Assembly: GCA_002470275.1 (NCBI GenBank)
Contig: DKNY01000052.1
Coordinates: 1-64,000, forward strand
Source of the DNA: Gammaproteobacteria bacterium UBA7376
Lineage (GTDB): Bacteria; Pseudomonadota; Gammaproteobacteria; Pseudomonadales; Azotimanducaceae
Direction: 5' to 3'
DNA length: 64,000 nt
Positions 27,854 to 40,117 of this stretch are shown one piece after another. A program made the translations under genes and the position numbers. Positions within the stretch are counted from its first letter, which is position 1, and every line of letters begins with the position of its first letter. A model generated the notes under the pieces. It worked only from the letters and a program-made list of their open reading frames with translations, was not told the origin of the DNA and made no database searches.

Positions 27854-28252
27854 ATGCAGAAACGACAGGCGTTTATAGAATCTGGAGTGCTGGCCGCTGA
27901 TCGAGAGTCAGAGTGCCGTCTGCAGGCCGGTGAGGGCGATTCGGAGCAACAGGGTGATGTGGGCGTCGTTGTTGAAGCGTCAAAGCCCGAACTTAAAAAG
28001 CCGCCCATGTTCAAGGTCGTTTTACTAAATGATGACTACACGCCTATGGAATTTGTCATTCATATTTTAGAAAAGTTTTTTGGGATGAATCGCGAGAAAG
28101 CCACCCAGATCATGTTAGTCGTACATACGGAGGGTGCTGCCGTTGTCGGTATCTTTCCGCGTGATATTGCGGAAACAAAGTCTGAGCAGGTCAATCTATA
28201 TGCCCAGGAAAACAGCCACCCGCTGATGTCTCGGATCGAAATAACGGATTAA
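27854..28252 (+). CDS. clpS: ATP-dependent Clp protease adaptor ClpS
   Basis: Delivers N-degron substrates to ClpAP. The conserved core is [20 protein letters not shown] with the substrate-pocket Asp-Asp, followed by [21 protein letters not shown]. The frame is open back to 27683, but residues before the ATG at 27854 do not resemble ClpS. With this start the product is 132 residues, close to the usual 105-125. The start is uncertain because only GGAA at a long distance precedes it. clpA follows 29 bp later. Confidence 0.93.
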   Translation: MQKRQAFIESGVLAADRESECRLQAGEGDSEQQGDVGVVVEASKPELKKPPMFKVVLLNDDYTPMEFVIHILEKFFGMNREKATQIMLVVHTEGAAVVGIFPRDIAETKSEQVNLYAQENSHPLMSRIEITD

Positions 28253-28281
28253 ATCTGCCGCATTTCAGGAATATAAAGAAC

Positions 28282-30543
28282 ATGTTGAGCAAAGAACTAG
28301 AGCAATCGTTGAACGCCGTCGCCCAAGAGGCAAACATATCGCGTCATGAATTCGTGACGGTGGAACACCTTTTGCTGGCGCTAACGCAAAATGAGACGGC
28401 GCAAGATGTGCTGCGTAACGTCGGTGCCAAGGTCGATCTGTTGAAGGGTGAACTCGAGAAGTACATCCAAGAGACCACCCCTATGTTGGGGCCAGATGAA
28501 ACAGAGAGAGGCCCTCAAACCACCCTGGGGTTCCAGCGGGTGGTCTCTCGAGCGCTATTTCACGTCCAGTCCTCCGGACGCAAGGAGGTGACCGGTGCCA
28601 ACGTTCTGGTCGCGATCTTCAGTGAGCAAGAGAGTCAGGCCGTCTATCTGTTAAAGGCCCAGGGCGTCACTCGTATCGACGTGGTGAACTATATCTCCCA
28701 CGGCATCAGCAAGGTCGAGGATGCGGATGGGATCGACGAGAACGAACAGCAGGAAACGACTCAGGGTAGTGAAGGGGAGACCCCCAAGGCACTGCAGGCC
28801 TACGCCACGAACCTCAATGAGGAAGCGGCAGCAGGTCGCATCGATCCGCTGGTAGGGCGTGCCGAAGAACTGGAGCGCGTGGTGCAAATCCTCTGCCGCC
28901 GTCGAAAGAATAACCCGCTGCTGGTGGGTGAATCTGGGGTGGGCAAGACGGCCATCGCGGAGGGTCTAGCCAAGCGCATCGTCGAAGGTAAGGTCCCCGA
29001 GGTCGTGGCTGAAAGCACCATCTACTCCCTGGATCTGGGCGCCCTAGTGGCCGGCACGAAGTACCGGGGTGATTTTGAAAAGCGCTTCAAAGCCGTGCTC
29101 GCAGAACTCAAGAAAGAACCTGGTTCCATCCTTTTCATAGATGAAATTCACACCATCATTGGCGCCGGGGCGGCTTCAGGGGGCGTTATGGACGCGTCAA
29201 ATCTGCTCAAGCCCCTGCTGACCTCTGGACAGATACGCTGCATGGGGTCGACGACGTATCAAGAATACCGAGGTATTTTTGATAAGGACCGAGCCCTGTC
29301 TCGACGTTTTCAGAAAATCGATGTGATCGAACCCGACGTAGACGATACCTATCGAATCTTAAAGGGGTTGAAATCCCGCTTCGAGGATCATTATCAGCTG
29401 CGCTACACGGATAAGGCGCTACGCGCTGCCTCCGAACTGGCGGCCAAATATATCAATGATCGCTTTATGCCGGACAAGGCGATCGATGTGGTGGACGAGG
29501 CTGGGGCGGCCCAGCAGCTTCAGGCCCCGAGTCGCAGAAAGAAAAGCATTGGCGCCACGGATATTGAACAGGTGGTAGCCAAAATCGCTCGTATCCCGTC
29601 TGCTCAAGTCAGCAGCTCGGACAAAGCCTCGCTGAGGGATCTCGACGGCAACCTCAAGATGGCCGTCTTTGGCCAGGACGAGGCCATTGGCCAACTGACC
29701 ACCGCCATCAAACTGTCCCGAGCAGGGCTCAAAAGCGGTGAAAAACCCATTGGATCCTTCCTGTTTGCCGGCCCCACCGGCGTGGGCAAGACCGAGGTCT
29801 GTAAGCAGCTAGCAAACGCTCTTGGCGTAGAGCTGCTGCGCTATGACATGTCCGAGTATATGGAGCGCCACACGGTCAGCCGGCTCATTGGGGCACCTCC
29901 CGGATATGTCGGATTCGATCAGGGCGGGCTGCTCACCGAGGCCGTGACCAAGCATCCGCACTCAGTCGTGCTGCTGGATGAGATTGAAAAAGCCCATCCA
30001 GAGGTCTTTAACCTGCTGCTCCAGGTGATGGACCATGGTTCGCTGACGGACAATAATGGGCGCAAGGCCGATTTCAGGAATGTTGTGCTGATCATGACGA
30101 CCAATGCGGGGGCACAGGAAATGAGCCGTGCGTCCATTGGCTTCACGGAGCAGGACAACTCAACCGACGGCATGGAAGCGATCCGCCGAATCTTCACGCC
30201 GGAATTTCGTAATAGGCTCGACGCCATTGTTCAATTTGGGGCCCTGACGACGGATGTGGTGAAAACAGTGGTGGACAAATTCCTCACCGAACTTCAGGCG
30301 CAGCTCGACGAGAAACGGGTCACCCTGGAAGTGGATGAGGAAGCGAGGACCTGGCTGGCCCGCGAGGGTTACGACGAAAAGATGGGTGCACGACCAATGC
30401 AGCGCCTTATCCAGGAAAAAATCAAGCGACCGCTGGCAGAGGACTTGCTTTTTGGCGCCTTGGCCAGTGGGGGCGGCACCGTGAGCGTGACCTTAGAAGA
30501 CGGAGAACTGGTGGTTACGGTGCTGTCCGAGGAAGTAGCCTAG
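28282..30543 (+). CDS. clpA: ATP-dependent Clp protease ATP-binding subunit ClpA
   Basis: AAA+ unfoldase that feeds ClpP; with ClpS it degrades N-degron proteins. The 753-residue product has the N-domain ([16 protein letters not shown]), first Walker [16 protein letters not shown] with [14 protein letters not shown], and second Walker [16 protein letters not shown] with [20 protein letters not shown]. The ClpP-docking loop cannot be verified by eye. It converges with infA. Confidence 0.97.
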   Translation: MLSKELEQSLNAVAQEANISRHEFVTVEHLLLALTQNETAQDVLRNVGAKVDLLKGELEKYIQETTPMLGPDETERGPQTTLGFQRVVSRALFHVQSSGRKEVTGANVLVAIFSEQESQAVYLLKAQGVTRIDVVNYISHGISKVEDADGIDENEQQETTQGSEGETPKALQAYATNLNEEAAAGRIDPLVGRAEELERVVQILCRRRKNNPLLVGESGVGKTAIAEGLAKRIVEGKVPEVVAESTIYSLDLGALVAGTKYRGDFEKRFKAVLAELKKEPGSILFIDEIHTIIGAGAASGGVMDASNLLKPLLTSGQIRCMGSTTYQEYRGIFDKDRALSRRFQKIDVIEPDVDDTYRILKGLKSRFEDHYQLRYTDKALRAASELAAKYINDRFMPDKAIDVVDEAGAAQQLQAPSRRKKSIGATDIEQVVAKIARIPSAQVSSSDKASLRDLDGNLKMAVFGQDEAIGQLTTAIKLSRAGLKSGEKPIGSFLFAGPTGVGKTEVCKQLANALGVELLRYDMSEYMERHTVSRLIGAPPGYVGFDQGGLLTEAVTKHPHSVVLLDEIEKAHPEVFNLLLQVMDHGSLTDNNGRKADFRNVVLIMTTNAGAQEMSRASIGFTEQDNSTDGMEAIRRIFTPEFRNRLDAIVQFGALTTDVVKTVVDKFLTELQAQLDEKRVTLEVDEEARTWLAREGYDEKMGARPMQRLIQEKIKRPLAEDLLFGALASGGGTVSVTLEDGELVVTVLSEEVA

Positions 30544-30555
30544 AGGGTCAGGCAT

Positions 30556-30771
30556 CTACATTCTGAAGGTGATTCGCCCCTTGGACAGATCGTAAGGGGT
30601 GAGTTCAACCTTCACTTTATCCCCGGTTAGAATCCTGATGTAGTTCTTTCGCATTTTCCCAGAGATATGCGCCGTCACGGTATGGCCGTTTTCCAGTTCC
30701 ACGCGAAACATCGTATTGGGTAAGGTATCGACGACCGTCCCGTCCATTTCAATCTGTTCTTCTTTAGCCAT
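30556..30771 (-). CDS. infA: translation initiation factor IF-1
   Basis: Binds the ribosomal A site during initiation. The 71-residue OB-fold product starts [19 protein letters not shown] and ends in the family-typical [10 protein letters not shown]. The ATG at 30771 is internal to a longer frame reaching 30837. Its place between clpA and the aminoacyl-transferases is conserved in Pseudomonas and E. coli. Confidence 0.97.
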   Translation of the reverse strand: MAKEEQIEMDGTVVDTLPNTMFRVELENGHTVTAHISGKMRKNYIRILTGDKVKVELTPYDLSKGRITFRM

Positions 30772-30877
30772 ATAAACTTCAGCTGAATCCTTCGTCGCAT
30801 GAGTCCCCTGGGGACGGCGGGGGCGATTGTGCCGCAAGCGGGTGACAATTAGAAGAGAATGTACAGCCTCTGAGAGA

Positions 30878-31612
30878 TCAGTTCAGGGTAATCCAGCGAT
30901 TTTCGATCAACATCTGCGTGGGCCGAAAGTCAGTCTTATAGGCCATCTTCGGGGAGCCCTTGATCCAGTAGCCAAGGTAGAGGAAGGGTAGATCGCGTTC
31001 TTGGCACAGGTCGATCTGCTGCAGAATACTCAGCACCCCAAGTCCCCGCTGTGCAGCCGAGGGTTCGAAGAACGTATAGACAGCGGACAGCCCGTTGAGC
31101 TGTTGATCCGTCACCGCAACGCTCAACAGCCGATCGCCCTCATAGAGACAGAGAAATTCACTATTCGACCAGGGACTCAGCAAAAAAGAACGGAACTGGT
31201 CTTCTGATGCGGGATACATATCACCATCCGCGTGTCGCAGGCTGATGTAACGTTCGTAAAGGTGATAGTGCCGTGGGGTAAAGCGCGCCGGCTCAAGCTG
31301 CAGATGCAGGTCAGCATTGCTGGCTCGGTTGCGGCGCTGTGAGCGTGACGGGCGAAAGGAGGCCACCGGAAGGCGCAGCGGAATACAGGCGCTGCAGGCC
31401 GAGCAGTGAGGGCGATACAGGTGGCTCCCGCTGCGCCGGTATCCTTGGTCTGCAAGGCGTTGATAGTGCCGATCAGTGATGATCCTTCGGGGGTCAGCAA
31501 AGAGCGTCTGAGCGTCATTGCGATCTAGATAGGAGCAGGCATGGGCCGGCGTCAGATAGAGGTCGATAGGGCGTTCCGACTCTTCCTCCGTTTCGTCAAA
31601 GGGCGTTTTCAA
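30878..31612 (-). CDS. bpt: aspartate/glutamate leucyltransferase Bpt
   Basis: Adds leucine from tRNA to proteins with N-terminal Asp or Glu, creating a primary N-degron for ClpS. The 244-residue protein has the ATE-fold signatures [20 protein letters not shown], the CxxC pair [25 protein letters not shown] and [19 protein letters not shown]. It overlaps aat by 4 bp, so both N-degron transferases are made from one operon. Confidence 0.95.
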   Translation of the reverse strand: MKTPFDETEEESERPIDLYLTPAHACSYLDRNDAQTLFADPRRIITDRHYQRLADQGYRRSGSHLYRPHCSACSACIPLRLPVASFRPSRSQRRNRASNADLHLQLEPARFTPRHYHLYERYISLRHADGDMYPASEDQFRSFLLSPWSNSEFLCLYEGDRLLSVAVTDQQLNGLSAVYTFFEPSAAQRGLGVLSILQQIDLCQERDLPFLYLGYWIKGSPKMAYKTDFRPTQMLIENRWITLN

Positions 31613-32319
31613 AAGGCCGCCGACTGATCCCAGCTGCCCAGGCGCGTTCTAGACAAATCGTTTTCCCTCAGGCGGGCTAAGAACTCAGCCCGGGCCATAG
31701 GGCGAACCCCCAGGCTCTCAAGATGTGGATTCATAAGCTGACAGTCGATGAGATCGAAACGCCATTCCGCCAGTCGTTGGCTGAGGTGATAGAACGCAAT
31801 CTTGGATGCATCGTTAGAGATGGAAAACATGGATTCACCGAAAAACATGCTGCCTAGGGAAAGACCATACAACCCGCCGACGAGTTTTTCATCCTCAAAG
31901 ACCTCTACGCTGTGAGCGAAGCCCGCTTCGTGAACGGCAATATAGGCCGCCTGCATGCTCGGCGTGATCCATGTACCCACGCGAGTGGAACGGGTTTCTG
32001 CGCAGGCCGCGATGACCTGGGGGAAGGCCTGGTCGAAACCGATTCGGAGGTTATCTTGGCGCAGCTTTTTTCTTAGGCTCCTGCTGACCTTCATGGTTCC
32101 AGGAATCAACACCCCGCGCTCCGAGGGGCTCCACCAGAGGACAGGCCCCGAGTCGTCGTCGAACCAAGGGAAAATACCCCGCGCATACGCCTCAAGGAGC
32201 CATTCACAGGTCAGGTCACCGCCCGCGGCCAACAGCCCGTCCGGGCGTTCCCAGGCCTGTTCCGGGGCTGGAAAGGCGACTGGCTGTGGGGGTAGGTAGG
32301 GGAGGTCTCCCTGGCGCAT
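31609..32319 (-). CDS. aat: leucyl/phenylalanyl-tRNA-protein transferase
   Basis: Adds Leu or Phe to proteins with N-terminal Lys, Arg or Met, marking them for ClpS-ClpAP. The 236-residue protein has the typical start LPYLPPQPVAFPAPEQA, GGDLTCEWLLEAYARGIFPW, WWSPSERGVLIPG and FFGESMFSISNDASKIAFYHL. It is four bases downstream of a small gene of the PA4642-like group. Confidence 0.96.
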   Translation of the reverse strand: MRQGDLPYLPPQPVAFPAPEQAWERPDGLLAAGGDLTCEWLLEAYARGIFPWFDDDSGPVLWWSPSERGVLIPGTMKVSRSLRKKLRQDNLRIGFDQAFPQVIAACAETRSTRVGTWITPSMQAAYIAVHEAGFAHSVEVFEDEKLVGGLYGLSLGSMFFGESMFSISNDASKIAFYHLSQRLAEWRFDLIDCQLMNPHLESLGVRPMARAEFLARLRENDLSRTRLGSWDQSAAF

Positions 32320-32322
32320 GGC

Positions 32323-32601
32323 CTAAGGCCTTAACAGTGCCTTAAAGGGCTCAACGTTGCGATAAGAGCTGATGATTTGGCAGAGCGTCTGCCCCTGCCT
32401 ATTGGTTGCCTCAGTGGAGTAGCCCAAGGACCGGTAGCGACTCAGGAAGCGGGCAAAGTCCTCTGGCCGCATGCTGCGAAAGGCGTGGAGCAGGATGCTG
32501 AATTCCGCGTCCTCATTGCCCATGGGGGCCTTGGTCAAAAACCCGTCGATTCTCGCGTCATCCCAAACTTCATCGACGATCTTAGCTTTGTCGGCCTTCA
32601 T
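32323..32601 (-). CDS. small protein resembling the PA4642 family
   Basis: A 92-residue soluble protein of unknown function. The pattern of a short N-terminal DxRIDGFL stretch, then RSMRPEDFARFLSRYRSLGY and NRQGQTLCQIISSYR, resembles Pseudomonas PA4642-type proteins, which have an ankyrin-like feel but no assigned role. The ATG at 32601 is preceded by GGAA at a suitable distance. The gene is probably the first of an aat-bpt operon. Confidence 0.65.
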   Translation of the reverse strand: MKADKAKIVDEVWDDARIDGFLTKAPMGNEDAEFSILLHAFRSMRPEDFARFLSRYRSLGYSTEATNRQGQTLCQIISSYRNVEPFKALLRP

Positions 32602-32736
32602 GCACGGTTCCAAAAAAAAAGAGCCCCATTGTACGGGTTGAGGGCGCGTGAAGCCTAGCCATGGGAAGAAGGGGACCCTGGGTTTGTACCCACAGGATTG
32701 AGTGCGTACACTGCTTCTATCTCGAAGGAGCCTTGC

Positions 32737-35007
32737 TTGCCCAAACCCGCACCCAGCCGCTCGCTTCCAGTGCGAGAAATGTTCCTGGTCATGGTCGCCA
32801 CGGCGGCGGTCTTTCTCCTGTTCGCCATCCTCTCCTACTCACCAGAAGACCCGTCCTTTAACTACACCGGCAGTAATCTTGAAGTTCAAAACTGGGTCGG
32901 CTCAAGCGGTGCCTTTTTGGCTGATTTACTGTTATTCCTGGTGGGCTTCAGCGCATATCTGTTGCCTGCGGCGCTGATTTATCTTGGCCTCAGAACATTT
33001 CTTGACCGCAAATCACCCCCGCCCGTGCTGGTCGCTATGCGTGCTAGCGGCTGGATTGGCATGCTCGTCTGCGCGTGTATCTTGCTTCAGCTGCATGGCT
33101 CCGACGCCACCAGGCTACCCTCCGGTGCAGGGGGCATTCTGGGTATTCTGCTTGGGGGTGAGGGCCTGGAGGTCTTTGGCCAAGTGGGGCTCACGCTGCT
33201 GGCCTTGGCGGGTGCCCTGATCGGTGCTCAGGCAGCAGCGGGGTTTTCTTGGTTAGACGTTGCGGAATTTTTGGGTCGCCTGCTGACCCGTCTTTGGACG
33301 CGAACCCTCCTGCTCTATGACCAATATCGAGACCGCAAGGCCACCGCAGCAGCAGCGGAGGAAAAGGATCAGACCAAGCTCGCTCGCGCACAGCGCAAGG
33401 TCAAAATCGAACAGGAGCTGGCCAGCAAGGAGGCCAGCCGTCGGGGGCTTGAAATTTTACCCTCGGCTCAGGTCGATCAACCCTCAGCCCGAGTTGCCCA
33501 GAAGCGCCTGTTTATGAGCGAAGATGTCTCTGAAGCGCCTGATATCGACCTATTGGATCAGGCCAATCCCGAGAAGGAGGGAGGCTTTGGCGCAGAGGTG
33601 CTGGAGGCTATGTCAAAACAGCTCGAACTCAAGCTGGGTGATTTTGGCGTAGAGGCGGTTGTGGTCTCAGTACTGCCCGGCCCCGTGATTACCCGTTTTG
33701 AGGTGCAGCCGGCGGCTGGGGTGAAGGTTCAAAAAATATCGGCCCTAGCCAAGGACCTTGCCCGGGCACTGGCGGTAATCAGCGTTCGAATTGTGGAGGT
33801 GATTCCCGGCAAGAGCGTTGTGGGCATTGAAATTCCCAATGAACAACGTGAAATGGTGCAGCTGAGAGAAGTCATCCAGGCACCCGCCTTCCAGGATGCG
33901 GCCAGCGACCTGACCCTGGCCCTGGGCAAAGACATTGCCGGTGCGCCAGTGGTCGCCGACGTGGCGCGTATGCCTCATCTACTGGTGGCCGGCACGACGG
34001 GTTCAGGCAAGTCTGTGGGCGTTAACGCCATGATCCTGAGCATCCTGTTTAAAACCACACCAGAGCAGGTGCGTCTGATTCTCGTCGACCCAAAGATGCT
34101 TGAGCTATCAATTTATGAGGGCATACCGCACCTGCTCACCCCGGTAGTCACGGACATGAAGGAAGCCGCCCATGCGCTCAACTGGTGTGTCGCAGAAATG
34201 GAGAGACGCTATAAATTGATGGCTTCCCTGGGGGTACGGAATTTAGCGGGGTTTAATCGGCAAATTCGAGATGCCGCGGCCAAGGGAGAGCCGCTCATGG
34301 ATCCACTCTGGCAGCATGAATCTGAGCCGCCGCCAGCCCTCGAGGTTCTGCCCGCCATCGTGGTCGTGATCGATGAATTTGCCGATATGATGATGATCGT
34401 CGGCAAGAAGGTAGAACAGCTGATCGCCAGAATTGCACAAAAGGCCAGAGCTGCGGGCATACACCTCATTTTAGCGACCCAACGACCGTCTGTGGATGTG
34501 ATCACCGGCTTGATCAAGGCCAATATCCCGGCACGCATCGGCTTCCAGGTTTCTTCCCGCATCGATTCGAGAACCATCTTAGATCAGGGCGGCGCAGAGC
34601 AGCTGCTGGGACATGGGGATATGCTCTACCTTCCCCCGGGCACCGCGCTACCCCAGCGCGTCCACGGCGCCTTCGTCTCGGATGACGAGGTGCATCGCGT
34701 GGTAGAAGACTGGAAACGTCGCGGCGAGCCAGACTATTTGACCGAAATCACCTATGGCGGAAGCAGTAGCGACGCCTTTGTGCCCATTGAGCCGGATGGG
34801 GACGTTGAACAGAGCGACGCCCTGTATGACGAGGCCGTTGAATTCGTTCTGCACTCGCGCCGAGCCTCGATTTCGTCAGTGCAGCGCAAACTGCGAATCG
34901 GCTATAACCGGGCGGCCCGCCTGATCGAAGCCATGGAGGCGGCCGGCGTGGTCTCCGAAATGAACAGCAGCGGAGGGCGTGATGTCCTGGTGCCAGAACG
35001 AGATTAA
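32737..35007 (+). CDS. ftsK: DNA translocase FtsK
   Basis: Septum-anchored DNA pump that clears the division site and activates XerCD recombination at dif. The N-terminus has about four membrane helices within residues 15-165. After a short linker the motor follows, with Walker [15 protein letters not shown] and Walker [21 protein letters not shown]. The C-terminal gamma winged-helix carries [21 protein letters not shown] chose the TTG at 32737 because AAGGAG lies six bases upstream; the in-frame TTG at 32698 lacks one. The 756-residue product has a much shorter linker than E. coli FtsK (over 1300). Confidence 0.95.
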   Translation: MPKPAPSRSLPVREMFLVMVATAAVFLLFAILSYSPEDPSFNYTGSNLEVQNWVGSSGAFLADLLLFLVGFSAYLLPAALIYLGLRTFLDRKSPPPVLVAMRASGWIGMLVCACILLQLHGSDATRLPSGAGGILGILLGGEGLEVFGQVGLTLLALAGALIGAQAAAGFSWLDVAEFLGRLLTRLWTRTLLLYDQYRDRKATAAAAEEKDQTKLARAQRKVKIEQELASKEASRRGLEILPSAQVDQPSARVAQKRLFMSEDVSEAPDIDLLDQANPEKEGGFGAEVLEAMSKQLELKLGDFGVEAVVVSVLPGPVITRFEVQPAAGVKVQKISALAKDLARALAVISVRIVEVIPGKSVVGIEIPNEQREMVQLREVIQAPAFQDAASDLTLALGKDIAGAPVVADVARMPHLLVAGTTGSGKSVGVNAMILSILFKTTPEQVRLILVDPKMLELSIYEGIPHLLTPVVTDMKEAAHALNWCVAEMERRYKLMASLGVRNLAGFNRQIRDAAAKGEPLMDPLWQHESEPPPALEVLPAIVVVIDEFADMMMIVGKKVEQLIARIAQKARAAGIHLILATQRPSVDVITGLIKANIPARIGFQVSSRIDSRTILDQGGAEQLLGHGDMLYLPPGTALPQRVHGAFVSDDEVHRVVEDWKRRGEPDYLTEITYGGSSSDAFVPIEPDGDVEQSDALYDEAVEFVLHSRRASISSVQRKLRIGYNRAARLIEAMEAAGVVSEMNSSGGRDVLVPERD

Positions 35008-35671
35008 CAGCGACATACTTCGACACTGTCTCTGCGTCCTTATCTTCGGGGCGGTGAGTGCGTGGACCCCAGCCGCTCTTGCCCAATTGGCGGATCCGGC
35101 AGCTACCCCGTCTCCTCCCGCTCAGACCACCCTGCTGATTGGTTTATTGCAGGCTCAGCAGGGGACGACGGCAGACTTCACGCAGCGCATAGAGGATGCC
35201 AACGGTACTCTGGTTGAGCAGAGCTCTGGGCGCATGGCCCTGGGCGAAGCCCGCCTGCGCTGGGATGTCATCTCGCCCTACGTGCAGCGCATGCTGTTGG
35301 ACAAGAACGAGCTGCAAATATACGACCCCGACCTTGAACAACTGACGGTGCGCGACCTGGATTCTGCAGGCGCCCAGCTTCCGGTGAACTGGTTAATTGA
35401 TGCGAATTCTCTCGCGGATGCCCAGTTGAGCATCGACCTTGTCCACCGAGGCGAACATTCTGATTTCACCATTCAGCCTCAGACCATAGATTTTCTCTTT
35501 GCCGGACTGCGGCTAGCATTCATTGGCAACGTTCTGGAGCAGATGGTGATCCTGGATCGCGGCGGACAGCGCAGCATCGTTGACTTTCAAAATGTGCGTC
35601 GCGATCAGGATTTGCCGCCTGACCGTTTTGTGCTGGACGTGCCTGAGGGGACGGATGTTGTTAGAGGATGA
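34982..35671 (+). CDS. lolA: outer-membrane lipoprotein carrier LolA
   Basis: Periplasmic chaperone that moves lipoproteins from LolCDE to LolB. The 229-residue precursor has a signal peptide ending at the Ala-rich [10 protein letters not shown] region near residue 35. It is followed by [20 protein letters not shown] and [27 protein letters not shown], typical of LolA. The reading frame overlaps the end of ftsK by 26 bp; GGAGGG precedes the ATG. rarA begins before it ends, so all three are coupled. Confidence 0.92.
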   Translation: MSWCQNEINSDILRHCLCVLIFGAVSAWTPAALAQLADPAATPSPPAQTTLLIGLLQAQQGTTADFTQRIEDANGTLVEQSSGRMALGEARLRWDVISPYVQRMLLDKNELQIYDPDLEQLTVRDLDSAGAQLPVNWLIDANSLADAQLSIDLVHRGEHSDFTIQPQTIDFLFAGLRLAFIGNVLEQMVILDRGGQRSIVDFQNVRRDQDLPPDRFVLDVPEGTDVVRG

Positions 35672-36989
35672 TCTATTTAATAGCGCTCAGCCAGACGGAG
35701 CCGGCGTCCGAGAGGGGCAGCCACTGGCAGACCGACTGCGCCCGACAACCCTGTCGGATTATATTGGTCAGCGACACCTCCTAGACAGCGATAAGCCTCT
35801 GGGTGGCCTGCTTGCCCGGGGCCGCATCCATTCCATGATCCTCTGGGGACCGCCAGGCACGGGTAAGACGACGTTGGCTCGTCTGCTGGCAGAGCAGGCG
35901 GGCTGTCACTGGATGGGGATTTCCGCGGTCCTGGCGGGGATTCGGGATATTCGAGAGGCCATTGCCCTGGCTCAGTCCAGGCAGGCCCAGGGACTGCAAA
36001 CGGTGCTGTTCGTGGATGAAGTACACCGCTTCAACAAAGCCCAGCAGGACGCCTTCCTTCCTCACGTCGAATCTGGATTGATAACCTTCATCGGAGCCAC
36101 CACGGAAAACCCCTCCTTTGAGGTGAACTCTGCACTCCTGTCGAGAGCTCGGGTCTATGTCCTAAAGGCCCTGGATGCAGACGACATGTGCCAGGTCATT
36201 GAACGCGGCACCCGTTGTCTTGAGCGAGACATCGACCCCAAGGCCGCCCGGGCATTGGCCGAGGTGGCGGATGGCGACGCTCGTCGCTGCCTAAATTGTC
36301 TCGAAATTGCCGCCCAGATGGTCGAGGGCCGGATTGAGCTTGAAACGGTAACCGCTTCCCTGGGAGAACGTTCTCGTCGATTTGATCGCGGGGGCGACCT
36401 GTTCTACGACCAAATTTCAGCGCTGCATAAATCCATTCGCGGCAGTTCGCCAGATGCCGCCCTGTACTGGTTTTGTAGAATGCTAGACGGCGGGGCAGAT
36501 CCGCTCTACATCGGCCGACGCCTGATCCGCGTAGCCAGCGAAGACATCGGCAATGCAGACCCCAGAGCCCTGGAGATCGTGGGAGCCGCGGTTTCCGCCT
36601 ATGAACGCCTGGGCTCGCCTGAGGGAGAGCTGGCTCTGGCTCAAGCGGCCCTGTACCTGGCCAGCGTTCCCAAGAGCGATGCGGCATATCAGGCCTTCAA
36701 TCGGTCGATGCAGTATGTCAAAGAAACGGGCAGCCATGAGGTGCCCCACCATCTTCGCAATGCCCCAACCGCGCTCATGCGCGAACTCGGTCACGGTGAG
36801 GGTTATCGCCACGCGCACCGAGAACAGGCTGGCGGCGAGGCCTACGCTCCAGGCGAGCGTTATTTCCCGGAATCCCTTTGCCCGGAGCCTTTTTACGAAC
36901 CCAAGGATGCGGGCCTTGAGATCAAGATTCGCGAGCGACTTGAGCGTCTAAAAAAGCTCGACAAAGAAGCGCGACGGACGGATACATGA
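35655..36989 (+). CDS. rarA: replication-associated recombination protein RarA
   Basis: AAA+ clamp-loader-like ATPase acting at stalled replication forks. The 444-residue protein starts [15 protein letters not shown], then [20 protein letters not shown], Walker [17 protein letters not shown], Walker [21 protein letters not shown] and sensor [20 protein letters not shown]. The ATG at 35655 lies inside lolA; the longer frame from 35580 is rejected. The next gene, crcB, overlaps its stop by 4 bp. Confidence 0.95.
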   Translation: MLLEDDLFNSAQPDGAGVREGQPLADRLRPTTLSDYIGQRHLLDSDKPLGGLLARGRIHSMILWGPPGTGKTTLARLLAEQAGCHWMGISAVLAGIRDIREAIALAQSRQAQGLQTVLFVDEVHRFNKAQQDAFLPHVESGLITFIGATTENPSFEVNSALLSRARVYVLKALDADDMCQVIERGTRCLERDIDPKAARALAEVADGDARRCLNCLEIAAQMVEGRIELETVTASLGERSRRFDRGGDLFYDQISALHKSIRGSSPDAALYWFCRMLDGGADPLYIGRRLIRVASEDIGNADPRALEIVGAAVSAYERLGSPEGELALAQAALYLASVPKSDAAYQAFNRSMQYVKETGSHEVPHHLRNAPTALMRELGHGEGYRHAHREQAGGEAYAPGERYFPESLCPEPFYEPKDAGLEIKIRERLERLKKLDKEARRTDT

Positions 36990-37360
36990 CGGCCACAGCC
37001 CTGTTCTGGGTCGTTATAGGTGGCGCTCTCGGTGCTACCCTCCGGTATGCGGTTGCCGTGTTGATAGGCTCCGAGGCGTTTCCCTGGGCAACAATACTCT
37101 CTAATATCGCCGGCTCGCTCATTATCGGCGTGATCTGGGGCGCATGTGCGGACCAGGCGTGGTTTCAAGGCTGGGGACGGCTCTTTCTTGTGGTTGGCCT
37201 TCTGGGCGCTTTTACCACCTATTCGGCCTTTGCCCTGGAGACGTTGCTTTTGCTGCAATCAGATAGAATCCTTATGGCGGCCCTATACTGCCTGGCAACC
37301 CTGATGACCTGCCTGTTGGCGGTTTGGTTTGGCATGCGCCTGGGTCAATGGGTGAGCTGA
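36986..37360 (+). CDS. crcB: fluoride exporter CrcB/Fluc
   Basis: Dimeric membrane channel that expels fluoride. The 124-residue protein has four predicted membrane helices. Signature residues are GGALGATLRY, SNIAGSLIIG and GLLGAFTTYSAFALE, the last containing the pore Phe and Thr-Thr-Tyr-Ser motif. It overlaps rarA by 4 bp, so there is no room for a fluoride riboswitch of its own. Confidence 0.95.
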   Translation: MTATALFWVVIGGALGATLRYAVAVLIGSEAFPWATILSNIAGSLIIGVIWGACADQAWFQGWGRLFLVVGLLGAFTTYSAFALETLLLLQSDRILMAALYCLATLMTCLLAVWFGMRLGQWVS

Positions 37361-37385
37361 GGACGCAACAGAGCTTTTGTTTTAG

Positions 37386-38675
<1,290 letters not shown>

Positions 38676-38681
38676 GCGGGC

Positions 38682-40109
38682 ATGTTTTATCTACCTCTCT
38701 TTCACCGGCTGCATGGCAGCCGAGTGCTTGTGGTCGGCGCGGGGCAGACGGCGCTGAGAAAGCTTCGTTGGCTGCGGCGGGCAGGTGCTCGAATCACCGT
38801 TATGGCACCCGAGGTGCACCCGGACATTCGGCGTATGCGCGATGCTGGCGAGCTGTCCATCGACCAACGCACCTTTGACCCTGAAGTGATTTCCTCAGAG
38901 TTCACCTTAGCGATCAGCGCCACCGATGCCCCCCAGGTCAGTGAACGCGTTTTCGCGGCAGCGCTGAAGCATAAAATCCTGGTGAACTGCGTTGATCGAA
39001 CCGAGCTGTGCACAGTTATTTTCCCAGCCATCATCGATCGTATGCCGATTTTGGTCGCGGTCTCTAGCATGGGGGCCTCGCCGACCCTGGCCCGAACCGT
39101 TCGGGGTTGGATAGAGATTCGATTACCGAGCGCCTTAGGCAAGCTGGCGGTTCTGGCTGAACGGCTTCGCTCCCAGGTCAAGCAGCAGCTCCCCAGCGTG
39201 GATGCGAGAAAGGCCTTTTGGGACAGGGTTTTTGCCAGCTCGGCCGCAGACCTCGCCATGGGTGGCCAGGTGGATGCAGCGGTGGAGCGGGCCACGAGCA
39301 TGCTGAATGAACAGTCCGTGGCGGGCACCTTGGTACTCGTGGGCGCGGGTCCTGGTGATCCCGATCTGATCACCCTGCGCGGATTGCGAGAGATTCAATC
39401 CGCTGATGTTTTACTCTTTGATAAGTTGGTTAATCCAGCGTTGCTCGACTACGCCAGGCGGGATGCTGAACTGATCGACGTGGGCAAGCCCGGGCCACGA
39501 GAGGCCATGGACGGCGAAACAACTGCCGCCCAAAGGCGGCCCTCGGGGACCGCCATGCAGGCAGAGGTAAACCGACTCATCGTCGCGCATGCAGGGATGG
39601 GGAAGAAAGTCATTCGACTGAAAGGCGGCGACCCCTTTATCTTTGGTCGAGGGGGAGAAGAGCTACAGGTGGCCGCAGAGGCGGGCATCGAAACTCAGGT
39701 CGTGCCTGGCATAACCTCTGGCTTGGGTGCCGCCTGCTACGCGGGGATACCGCTTACTCACCGCAAGATGAGCCAGTCGGTTCGTTTTCTAACCGGACAT
39801 CGCGTTGAGCAGAGTATTAATCTGGACTGGCCAGAGTTAGCGCGGACGGATCAAACCCTGGTGGTCTACATGGGGCTGGTGGCCTTGGCATCGATTTGCC
39901 AGCGCCTTCTCGAAGCAGGCCGTGGTCAAAAAACCCCGGTGGCGGTAGTAGAAAACGCAACATTCGAACATCAGCGGATTATCTGGGGTTACCTGGATGA
40001 TATCCCCGTCAGGGTGGCAAACGCCGACGTACGCGGCCCGTCGATCATCATTGTAGGAGAGGTTGTGAGCCTGGCTGAAGGTTGGTCCGGCGAGCTTCCC
40101 CGGGAATAG
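38682..40109 (+). CDS. cysG: siroheme synthase CysG (three activities)
   Basis: Converts uroporphyrinogen III to siroheme, the cofactor of sulfite and nitrite reductases. The N-terminal dehydrogenase/ferrochelatase domain has VLVVGAGQTALRKLRWLRRA and SSMGASPTLARTVRGWIE. The C-terminal methyltransferase domain has GAGPGDPDLITLRGLREIQ, VIRLKGGDPFIFGRGGEE and VVPGITSGLGAACYAGIPLTH. The length of 475 fits the fused CysG. It converges with tusE. Confidence 0.96.
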   Translation: MFYLPLFHRLHGSRVLVVGAGQTALRKLRWLRRAGARITVMAPEVHPDIRRMRDAGELSIDQRTFDPEVISSEFTLAISATDAPQVSERVFAAALKHKILVNCVDRTELCTVIFPAIIDRMPILVAVSSMGASPTLARTVRGWIEIRLPSALGKLAVLAERLRSQVKQQLPSVDARKAFWDRVFASSAADLAMGGQVDAAVERATSMLNEQSVAGTLVLVGAGPGDPDLITLRGLREIQSADVLLFDKLVNPALLDYARRDAELIDVGKPGPREAMDGETTAAQRRPSGTAMQAEVNRLIVAHAGMGKKVIRLKGGDPFIFGRGGEELQVAAEAGIETQVVPGITSGLGAACYAGIPLTHRKMSQSVRFLTGHRVEQSINLDWPELARTDQTLVVYMGLVALASICQRLLEAGRGQKTPVAVVENATFEHQRIIWGYLDDIPVRVANADVRGPSIIIVGEVVSLAEGWSGELPRE

Positions 40110-40117
40110 CCTGAGCC

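Noticed and set aside
36986..37000. Fluoride riboswitch for crcB
   Set aside because: crcB overlaps rarA by 4 bp; there is no untranslated leader of its own.
38702..39373. 223-codon open frame antisense to cysG
   Set aside because: Low-complexity Ser/Arg-rich translation fully inside cysG; no ribosome site or motif.
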